The translations under genes and the position numbers were made by a program. The notes below the pieces were generated by a model. It was not told the origin of the DNA, searched no databases, and saw only the letters and a program-made list of their open reading frames with translations. A stretch of DNA of 55,330 nucleotides from Alphaproteobacteria bacterium (GTDB lineage Bacteria > Pseudomonadota > Alphaproteobacteria > Micavibrionales > Micavibrionaceae): the NCBI GenBank assembly GCA_003245575.1, contig QKCR01000091.1, positions 1-55,330 on the forward strand, read 5' to 3'. Positions 49,272 to 55,330 of this stretch are shown here, in pieces (position 1 is the stretch's first letter; every line of letters starts with the position of its first letter).

Positions 49272-52184
49272 ATGTCGAGCGCATCAAATCTCAAAACTAT
49301 TCTTACAGGCGTGAATGCCGAATATATTGCAAACTTATACCGAGAATACCTTAAATCTCCGATGTCGGTAGACTCAAGCTGGCAAGCAGTCTTTGCTGAA
49401 ATGCAGGATGATGAAGCTGCACTCCTCAAACAAATGGTAGGGGCAAGTTGGGGCGAAGGCGAATATCGTGCGCCATCTGTTCCATTCGGACATATGAACG
49501 CCGATGCCGATCAAATTACAACCTCGCACGCACCGGCAAATCAGTATGCACGCAGAAGTGCTGGACGTGATGGTTTAAACCAAAGCGAGATTGAACAGGC
49601 AACGAGAGACTCGATCGCGGCACTTATGATGATCCGCGCATATCGTGCCATGGGTCACTTTGCTGCTGATCTGGACCCTCTGGGACTGAAATCATCGGAA
49701 TATCACAAGGAACTTGATCCAAGCTTCTATGGATTTGGCCCGCAAGATGTTAACCGCAAGATTTATATCGGCGGTGTTCTGGGGATGGATTACGCAACCA
49801 TCAAGGAAATCCGTGATGCCTTGCATGGTATTTACTGCGGTAAAATCGGTGTGGAGTTCCTGCACTCAGTTTCTCCTGAAGAAAAAAGCTGGATTCAACA
49901 ACGTATCGAGGCAACTCGTAACCACACATCCTTTACACACGAAGAAAAACAACGTTTCTTCGACCATTTGGTTGCTGCAGAAGGCCTAGAGCGGTTTATT
50001 CATACCAAACATGTTGGAACAAAACGTTTCGGGGTAGATGGTGGTGAGAGCTTTATTGCATCTCTTGAGGAAACAATTTTCCGCTGTGGTGAACTTGGAT
50101 GTGAAGAAGTTGTTCTTGGGATGGCGCACCGTGGCCGTCTGAACGTTTTGACCAATGTGGTTGGTAAACCATATACGGCATTGTTTGCTGAGTTTCAGGG
50201 TATGTCTTCCAATCCTGAAGACATTTTGGGAACAGGTGACGTAAAATATCACTTGGGCTACACCAACGATAAAAAATATGGTGAAAACACTGTTCACTTA
50301 ACATTGACTGCCAACCCGTCCCACTTGGAGGCGGTTAATCCTGTGGCAATCGGTCGTACACGCGCTAAGCAATTCCAGCGCGGGGACTCCGAGCGCAACA
50401 AAGTTGTCCCGATTTTGATCCATGGTGACGCGGCATTTATTGGTCAGGGTGTTGTTGCCGAGACACTGATTATGTCAGAATTGCACGGATACCGTGTAGG
50501 TGGAACGATCCACATCGTGATTAACAACCAGATCGGCTTTACCACAATGCCGAAATACTCACGTTCTGGACCTTATTGTACTGATATGGCGAAAATCCTA
50601 TCGGCGCCGATTTTCCACGTTAACGGAGATGACGTTGAGGCCGTGATCCATGTATCCCGTCTTGCTGCGGAATTCCGTCAGACCTTCAAGAAAGACGTGG
50701 TGATAGACATTTTCTGCTACCGTCGTTATGGGCACAACGAGGGAGATGAGCCTTCCTTTACCCAGCCTCTGATGTACAAAAAGATCAAGACGCTGGATAA
50801 CGTTCGTGAAATTTATGGTCGCACATTGGTCAGTCAAAAAGTCCTAAGTGAAGATGAAACCAATGCCGTTGTTCTGAGCTTCCAGAAAAAGCTTGATGAG
50901 GCATTTGAAGCAACCAAGAGCTTCAAGCCGAATAAGGCAGATTATCTGGAAGGCTATTGGGCAGGCTTGCGTGTAGCGCATGGTGATGCGCGCCGAGGAG
51001 AAACCGGAATTTCGAAAGAAAAGTTCGAGCATCTTGGAAGAGTTTTGACCAGCTATCCGTCCGATTTTAACATCAATCCGAAAATTGCCCGTCAGCTTGA
51101 GCAAAAAGCGGACATGTTCAAAACAGGGGAAGGATTTGATTGGGCAACTGCTGAAGCCTTGGCTTTCGGGTCCTTGCTGGATGAGGGGCATCATGTGCGC
51201 CTGTCCGGAGAAGATGTTGGTCGGGGAACATTCTCCCACCGCCATGCCATTATGTACGATCAGGAAAACGAGAACAAATACTTACCTTTGCGCAATATAT
51301 CTGAAAATCAGGCAGTCTTTGAAGTTCACGATAGTCCGCTCTCAGAATTTGCTGTTCTTGGATTTGAACTCGGGTATTCATGGGCTGAGCCAAAAGCACT
51401 TGTCATTTGGGAAGCGCAGTTCGGTGACTTCGTCAACGGTGCGCAGATCATCATTGATCAGTTCTTGGCGGCATCTGAAAGCAAATGGTTGCGTATGTCG
51501 GGTCTTGTAATGCTCTTGCCGCATGGATTTGAAGGGCAGGGGCCTGAACACTCATCAGCCCGTCTTGAACGCTTCTTGCAACTCTGCGCAGAAGAAAACA
51601 TGCAGGTCACCAATATCACGACCCCTGCAAACTACTTCCACGCATTGCGTCGTCAGCTTCACCGCGACTTCCGTAAGCCGCTTATTAATATGGCGCCTAA
51701 GTCATTGCTGCGTCATAAACTGGCAGTGTCTAAAGCTGAATTGTTCACGGAGCAGAGCACATTCCACCGTGTTCTGTGGGATGACCACCGCGCCGAACTG
51801 AAACAAGGCAAAGACGTAAAACGTATCGTTCTGTGTAGCGGTAAGGTCTACTATGACTTGATGGAAGAGCGCAATAAGCGGGAAATCAAGGATGTCCATA
51901 TCCTGCGTTTGGAACAAATTTATCCGTTCCCTGACAAAGTATTGGAAGAAGAGCTGGCCCAATATCCGAATGCAGACGTGGTATGGTGTCAGGAAGAACC
52001 TAAAAACCAGGGTGCTTGGTTCTTCGTCAACCCAATGATCGAAGATGTTTTGACAGCCATTAAGCATAAGGCTGGTCGTCCGAAATATGCAGGCCGCATC
52101 GCAACGGCAGCACCTGCAACGGGCTACGCTAAACGTCACGCGATGGAGCAAGCAAGGCTGGTTGATGAAGCCATTACTTTGTAA
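49272..52184 (+). CDS. sucA: 2-oxoglutarate dehydrogenase E1 component
   Basis: 970 residues, the usual size for SucA/OdhA. 'GMAHRGRLNVLTNVVGKPYT' (about 285), the thiamine-diphosphate motif 'GDAAFIGQG' (about 385) ending in NNQIGFTT, 'RYGHNEGDEPSFTQPLMYKK' and the C-terminal 'CQEEPKNQGAWFFVNPMIED' are present. It decarboxylates 2-oxoglutarate in the TCA cycle, passing succinyl to the E2 enzyme. sucB and lpd, commonly next, are absent: a terminator and mucR follow. Confidence 0.97.
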   Translation: MSSASNLKTILTGVNAEYIANLYREYLKSPMSVDSSWQAVFAEMQDDEAALLKQMVGASWGEGEYRAPSVPFGHMNADADQITTSHAPANQYARRSAGRDGLNQSEIEQATRDSIAALMMIRAYRAMGHFAADLDPLGLKSSEYHKELDPSFYGFGPQDVNRKIYIGGVLGMDYATIKEIRDALHGIYCGKIGVEFLHSVSPEEKSWIQQRIEATRNHTSFTHEEKQRFFDHLVAAEGLERFIHTKHVGTKRFGVDGGESFIASLEETIFRCGELGCEEVVLGMAHRGRLNVLTNVVGKPYTALFAEFQGMSSNPEDILGTGDVKYHLGYTNDKKYGENTVHLTLTANPSHLEAVNPVAIGRTRAKQFQRGDSERNKVVPILIHGDAAFIGQGVVAETLIMSELHGYRVGGTIHIVINNQIGFTTMPKYSRSGPYCTDMAKILSAPIFHVNGDDVEAVIHVSRLAAEFRQTFKKDVVIDIFCYRRYGHNEGDEPSFTQPLMYKKIKTLDNVREIYGRTLVSQKVLSEDETNAVVLSFQKKLDEAFEATKSFKPNKADYLEGYWAGLRVAHGDARRGETGISKEKFEHLGRVLTSYPSDFNINPKIARQLEQKADMFKTGEGFDWATAEALAFGSLLDEGHHVRLSGEDVGRGTFSHRHAIMYDQENENKYLPLRNISENQAVFEVHDSPLSEFAVLGFELGYSWAEPKALVIWEAQFGDFVNGAQIIIDQFLAASESKWLRMSGLVMLLPHGFEGQGPEHSSARLERFLQLCAEENMQVTNITTPANYFHALRRQLHRDFRKPLINMAPKSLLRHKLAVSKAELFTEQSTFHRVLWDDHRAELKQGKDVKRIVLCSGKVYYDLMEERNKREIKDVHILRLEQIYPFPDKVLEEELAQYPNADVVWCQEEPKNQGAWFFVNPMIEDVLTAIKHKAGRPKYAGRIATAAPATGYAKRHAMEQARLVDEAITL

Positions 52185-52202
52185 ACGACAAAAGAAGTTA
52201 AG

Positions 52203-52232
52203 AAAAAAGGCGGAGGATTCTTCGCCTTTTTT
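52203..52232 (+). terminator. Intrinsic terminator after sucA
   Basis: AAAAAAGGCG / CGCCTTTTTT hairpin with T run, also usable by the opposing mucR transcript. Confidence 0.85.
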
Positions 52233-52250
52233 ATATCTGTACTCTGTGAC

Positions 52251-52685
52251 TTAGCCGCGCTTCGCTGTAGTCTTTGTGGCGGCTGTACCGAGGCCAATAT
52301 CTTTTGCCAATTTACTGCGTTGTTTGGTGTAGTTGGGAGCAACCATGGGATAATCATGCGGCAATCCCCAACGTTCCTTATATTGCTCGGGCGTCATATC
52401 ATAGGCAGTTTTTAGGTGACGTTTCAGCATCTTGAGTTTTTTACCGTCCTCTAGGCAAACAATATAATCAGGCATAACTGATTTACGGATGGGAACGGCA
52501 GGTTGTGGACGTTCTCCGATTGATGTTGCTGCCTTTGTTTCGCTGCCCAAAGTAGATAGGGTGCGATAGATGCGCTCGATCAGGGCAGGGATTTCAGGGG
52601 CGGCAACTGTGTTGTGCGAGAGGTGGGATGCCACAATCTCGGCAGTATAAGAAAGTAATTCTGAATGTTTATTATTGTCTGCCAT
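52251..52685 (-). CDS. mucR: MucR/Ros-family transcriptional regulator
   Basis: 144 residues. The C-terminal zinc-finger-like region contains 'YIVCLEDGKKLKMLKRHLKT', then 'MTPEQYKERWGLPHDYPMVA' and 'PNYTKQRSKLAKDIGLG', the full MucR signature. The single Cys after Y-I-V fits the CLEDGK variant seen in many MucR proteins. MucR proteins bind AT-rich DNA and often repress flagellar or surface-polysaccharide genes. The AT-rich upstream gap (52686-52777) could be its own target. Confidence 0.93.
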   Translation of the reverse strand: MADNNKHSELLSYTAEIVASHLSHNTVAAPEIPALIERIYRTLSTLGSETKAATSIGERPQPAVPIRKSVMPDYIVCLEDGKKLKMLKRHLKTAYDMTPEQYKERWGLPHDYPMVAPNYTKQRSKLAKDIGLGTAATKTTAKRG

Positions 52686-52777
52686 AAGGATACACCGTCA
52701 AATTAAATAAAAATAAGTCTTATTATTTTGGTATATCTAAATATTCGGAGTAAAATCAAGTAATATTATAATTGGAG

Positions 52778-53578
52778 TTATGCAAGTTCACGGCCGCGGT
52801 CACGTGCTGCCAGAACGGCGCGAGTCATAATTTCCACCAATCCATGTGCATCATCCATGAGCACCGTGAGCGCCGCTTCGGTTGTCCCACCAGGGCTTGT
52901 CACATTCTGTCGCAAGGTTTCAGCGGAAGTCGTAACATCGACGGAACATAGAGCGCCCGCACCTATCACAGTCTGTCTCGCTAATGTCATAGAGAGTTTA
53001 GGAGGAAGCCCGACATTTTCCCCTGCTTTGGAGAGTGCTTCAATCAAATGAAACACATAAGCAGGACCTGACCCTGAGACGGCTGTCACGGCATCCATCA
53101 AATCTTCATCGTCAATCCACTCGGCAATGCCTACGCTAGAGAGGAGCAATGAGGCTAAGTCTTTCTGGAATGTAGTCACATGCGCGTTGGAACAAAGAAC
53201 ACTCATACCATATCCGATAGCTGCGGGCGTGTTGGGCATTACGCGAATAATCGGCTGTGATGTGCGCGTCAGCTGTTCAAAATATGCAATCGTTTTGCCT
53301 GCCGCAATCGAGATAATAAGTGTCGTAGGTGAAAGAAGTGCGCTGATTTCCTGAACTGTTTGGGTCATTACCTGCGGTTTGACGGCCAGAATAACTGCAT
53401 CAAATGACGCGTCATGAATGTCAGAGGCTACGCGGTATTGGGCATCAGAAGAAGCTGGGTCAACAACTGTGATGGACAGGCTCGGGTGTTTTGTTGTCCA
53501 GCCATTTAGTAAAGCACCACCCATCTTGCCGCAACCGACCAACAAAATGTGGGACTGGGAAACGGGGGGAGGCATCAT
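52778..53578 (-). CDS. proC: Pyrroline-5-carboxylate reductase ProC
   Basis: 266 residues. NAD(P)-binding 'HILLVGCGKMGGALLNGWTT' at the N-terminus, 'VIRVMPNTPAAIGYGMSVLC' (I-R-V-M-P-N-T-P core) and the substrate loop 'AVSGSGPAYVFHLIEALSKA', with 'NVTSPGGTTEAAL' near the end. Last step of proline synthesis. It follows the ybjN gene by 21 bases, so an operon ubiK-ybjN-proC is likely. Confidence 0.95.
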   Translation of the reverse strand: MMPPPVSQSHILLVGCGKMGGALLNGWTTKHPSLSITVVDPASSDAQYRVASDIHDASFDAVILAVKPQVMTQTVQEISALLSPTTLIISIAAGKTIAYFEQLTRTSQPIIRVMPNTPAAIGYGMSVLCSNAHVTTFQKDLASLLLSSVGIAEWIDDEDLMDAVTAVSGSGPAYVFHLIEALSKAGENVGLPPKLSMTLARQTVIGAGALCSVDVTTSAETLRQNVTSPGGTTEAALTVLMDDAHGLVEIMTRAVLAARDRGRELA

Positions 53579-53599
53579 GATTTTTCCTGAACAAATAAA

Positions 53600-54121
53600 T
53601 TACGACAGACCGACGGTCGGCATCAGAGCAAGCGCAAGCTGATCTTCATCATGGGTCTTTTCGGAAGCCAGCATCATAAATGCAGGATAATGCATATCAC
53701 ATTCTTCCATAGTGATTTGGATCAGATCAGCCAGCTGGTCAACAATTTCCGGTCCAACAGACAAACCACGCAACATTTGCGTATAACGGAAACATGGGAT
53801 CATGCTCTCGACTGAGAGATGAAAATGCCCAAGCCATAATTGTGTATTGATCTCGTTAATGGTTCGACAGGCTTTCTCATAATGGAAATCTGCCAATCGA
53901 ACATCATACTCGGCGCAAAACTGGATAACTTCCTGAGAATCGTTCCACAAGAACATCATGCGATAAATTCCGTGCTTCCCTTGAAGTTCAAGGTACAATT
54001 CATCCCTGTTCATACGGGAATAGGTCCAGTTCTGACGAACCAGAATATCCTCAACTCCGTCCAAAGGGTTGGAATATTCTTCCATATAATTGTCCTCAAG
54101 GGCTTGGTTGGATAACGTCAT
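53600..54121 (-). CDS. YbjN-domain protein
   Basis: 173 residues. YbjN pattern: 'VEDILVRQNWTYSRMNRDEL' near the start, 'LWLGHFHLSVESMIPCFRYT' in the middle, and the acidic end with 'MEECDMHYPAFMMLASEK'. Soluble, no signal peptide. YbjN proteins in other bacteria affect stress or motility traits, but no catalytic role is established. Between ubiK and proC. Confidence 0.8.
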   Translation of the reverse strand: MTLSNQALEDNYMEEYSNPLDGVEDILVRQNWTYSRMNRDELYLELQGKHGIYRMMFLWNDSQEVIQFCAEYDVRLADFHYEKACRTINEINTQLWLGHFHLSVESMIPCFRYTQMLRGLSVGPEIVDQLADLIQITMEECDMHYPAFMMLASEKTHDEDQLALALMPTVGLS

Positions 54122-54171
54122 TCTTGATCTCCCCGATCCGAATCTGGGTTAAATTTTGCACATTGGCAAAA

Positions 54172-54564
54172 TTAGGCACGTTTCTTAGCAGGCTTTTTTG
54201 TCGCTGATTTTTTAACAGCTACTTTTTTCGCCGGAGCTTTCTTGGCAGCAGGCTTCTTAGCAGCGGATTTTTTAGGGGTATCTTTTTTGGCAGGAGCTTT
54301 TTTCGCAGCAACTCCAAGAAGAGCTTCCAGCTCCGCAATACGGGCTTTCATTTCTTCTTGCTCAAGGCGCAGTTTGGTCACGACGCCTTGCAGACGATCA
54401 ACATCATCATTAGCAGCTGAACCGGAAAGAGGGGATGCCGGAAATTTCTCACCCATTTGGTCTTTCAGGCCTTCACCGACTTGTTTACCGATAGCGGCCA
54501 AAACACTGGCGGCTCCTCCGGCAACACGGGTCAAATCATCAAAAAGTTTGTTGTCGAGTGGCAT
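54172..54564 (-). CDS. ubiK: UbiK-type accessory factor with histone-H1-like tail
   Basis: 130 residues. N-terminal amphipathic helix 'LFDDLTRVAGGAASVLAAIG' and a coiled coil 'VVTKLRLEQEEMKARIAELE' make up the UbiK/BMFP core (about 1-85). The last ~45 residues are almost only Lys, Ala and Pro in AAKKPAAKKAPAKK-like repeats, resembling histone H1 tails. The UbiK core helps ubiquinone synthesis enzymes associate at the membrane; the basic tail might bind nucleic acid or acidic lipid. First gene of its operon. Confidence 0.85.
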   Translation of the reverse strand: MPLDNKLFDDLTRVAGGAASVLAAIGKQVGEGLKDQMGEKFPASPLSGSAANDDVDRLQGVVTKLRLEQEEMKARIAELEALLGVAAKKAPAKKDTPKKSAAKKPAAKKAPAKKVAVKKSATKKPAKKRA

Positions 54565-54704
54565 GACAGATCACCTTGCACTGCAAATAATTTTTTAGGA
54601 GTGGAAAGAGTGTTACCACCAACAGGGAAGGCTTGCAACCACTCCTAAAAGGGCTTAATCAGGTTTCAGTGGATAACATTCCGGAATACGGAAAGGATAG
54701 TGAA

Positions 54705-55330
54705 ATGATTATCGTTACTGGCGGGACAGGCTTTATCGGATCAAACCTTGTGGCAGGGCTTGAAGAGGCTGGTCACAAGAGAATAGTAATATGCGATAGT
54801 CTGGGTTCTGAAGATAAATGGAAGAATATCGCGAAACGGAGATTGCATAACATCATCCCCCCGAGCCGCCTGTTGGAATATCTGGATGAGCACGCAGGGG
54901 AAGTTGAAGCTATCTTCCATATGGGTGCTATCTCTTCAACGACCGAAAAAGATGCGGATTTGATTATCGAGACAAACTTTGTTTTGACGCGCACTCTATG
55001 GAATTGGTGTGCCCGTAACAAAGTTCGTTTCATATACGCATCATCCGCCGCAACTTACGGAGACAGAACAGAAGGCTTTGATGACGAAGATACTCCTGTC
55101 TTTTTATCAAGTTTGCGTCCGCTAAACCCTTACGGCTGGTCTAAACACCTGATGGATAGGTACGCATCAGGGATTATCTATAAAGAAGAAGAAGGGGGAG
55201 TACCCCCACAATGGTGTGGTCTAAAATTCTTTAACGTCTATGGACCGAACGAATATCATAAAGGCGATCAGATGAGCGTAGTCTGTAAGCTCTACCCTCA
55301 GGTCGCAGCCGGAGCTTCGGCCCGATTGTT
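54705..55330 (+). CDS. ADP-glyceromanno-heptose 6-epimerase-like, C-terminus beyond window
   Basis: The first 208 residues are present; the rest lies outside. ATG eight bases after AAGGA. The Rossmann start 'IIVTGGTGFIGSNLVAGLEE', the 'MGAISSTTEKDADLIIETN' loop and 'YASSAATYGD' with catalytic Ser, and the Y-x-x-x-K pair in 'NPYGWSKHLMDRYA' are seen. The 'KFFNVYGPNEYHKGDQMSVV' segment is typical of HldD (RfaD), which makes the heptose of LPS inner core. Related epimerases share the fold, so the exact substrate is probable, not proven. Confidence 0.82.
   Translation, partial: MIIVTGGTGFIGSNLVAGLEEAGHKRIVICDSLGSEDKWKNIAKRRLHNIIPPSRLLEYLDEHAGEVEAIFHMGAISSTTEKDADLIIETNFVLTRTLWNWCARNKVRFIYASSAATYGDRTEGFDDEDTPVFLSSLRPLNPYGWSKHLMDRYASGIIYKEEEGGVPPQWCGLKFFNVYGPNEYHKGDQMSVVCKLYPQVAAGASARL

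Noticed and set aside
1-55330. CRISPR arrays, tRNA, rRNA, insertion sequences, prophage
   Set aside because: None seen by eye; the phage-fibre-like stretch in the surface gene is a shared domain, not evidence of a prophage.

Overview
The window comes from a motile alphaproteobacterium with moderately low GC content. The flagellar set is the alphaproteobacterial one (FliX, FlbT, MotE, a DUF6468 protein after fliM, FhlB), and MucR, an alphaproteobacterial-type DksA and CtrA-like boxes (TTAA-N7-TTAA) point the same way. The gene set resembles Rhodospirillales or Micavibrio-like lineages. That placement is inference from gene content; no species can be named.

Layout. Positions 1-2529 (minus strand) hold two tandem secreted surface proteins with nearly identical first domains and a small Cys-containing secreted protein. 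Positions 2553-13376 hold fliF-fliG-fliH-fliN, a FlaG-like gene, flbT with a divergent flagellin-like gene under a CtrA-type promoter, flgI-flgJ-flgN-like-fliK, and fliX. Positions 13516-18415 are an accessory island inside the flagellar region: dksA, a Pro/Lys-rich protein, an overlooked 57-residue gene, a protein with two degenerate GGDEF domains, and two overlapping SemiSWEET-like genes. Positions 18568-22305 hold flgF-flgG-(60-residue membrane protein)-flgA-flgH. Positions 22672-27267 hold fliL, fliM, the DUF6468 gene, motE, cheY and cheZ. Positions 27383-30608 hold an AMIN-TPR protein that appears split by a one-base frameshift. Positions 30618-35054 hold fhlB-fliO-fliP-DUF3592 diverging from flgB-flgC-fliE-fliQ-fliR. 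Positions 35065-43175 hold a secreted unknown, rpsU, a second FliK-like protein, flhF-flhG behind a perfect CtrA box, a soluble zinc-binding-domain chemoreceptor and an acidic unknown.

Positions 43438-52184 are a TCA-cycle locus: sucC, sucD and odhA. Between sucD and odhA lie five unrecognised same-strand genes, the last three being tandem paralogues. I consider this the best candidate for an undescribed system here. The right end holds mucR, then ubiK (with a histone-H1-like tail)-ybjN-proC, and the start of a heptose-epimerase-like gene cut by the window edge.

How the genes fit together: the flagellar products cover the MS ring, C ring, rod, P and L rings, part of the export gate, hook-length control, switch control (CheY, CheZ, FliM) and assembly checkpoints (FliX, FlbT, FlhF/FlhG). 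Not seen in the window: flhA, flhB, fliI, flgD, flgE, flgK, flgL, a canonical flagellin, motA and motB. No tRNA, rRNA, insertion sequence or CRISPR array was seen. Statements about regulation come from reading motifs by eye, not from a computed scan.
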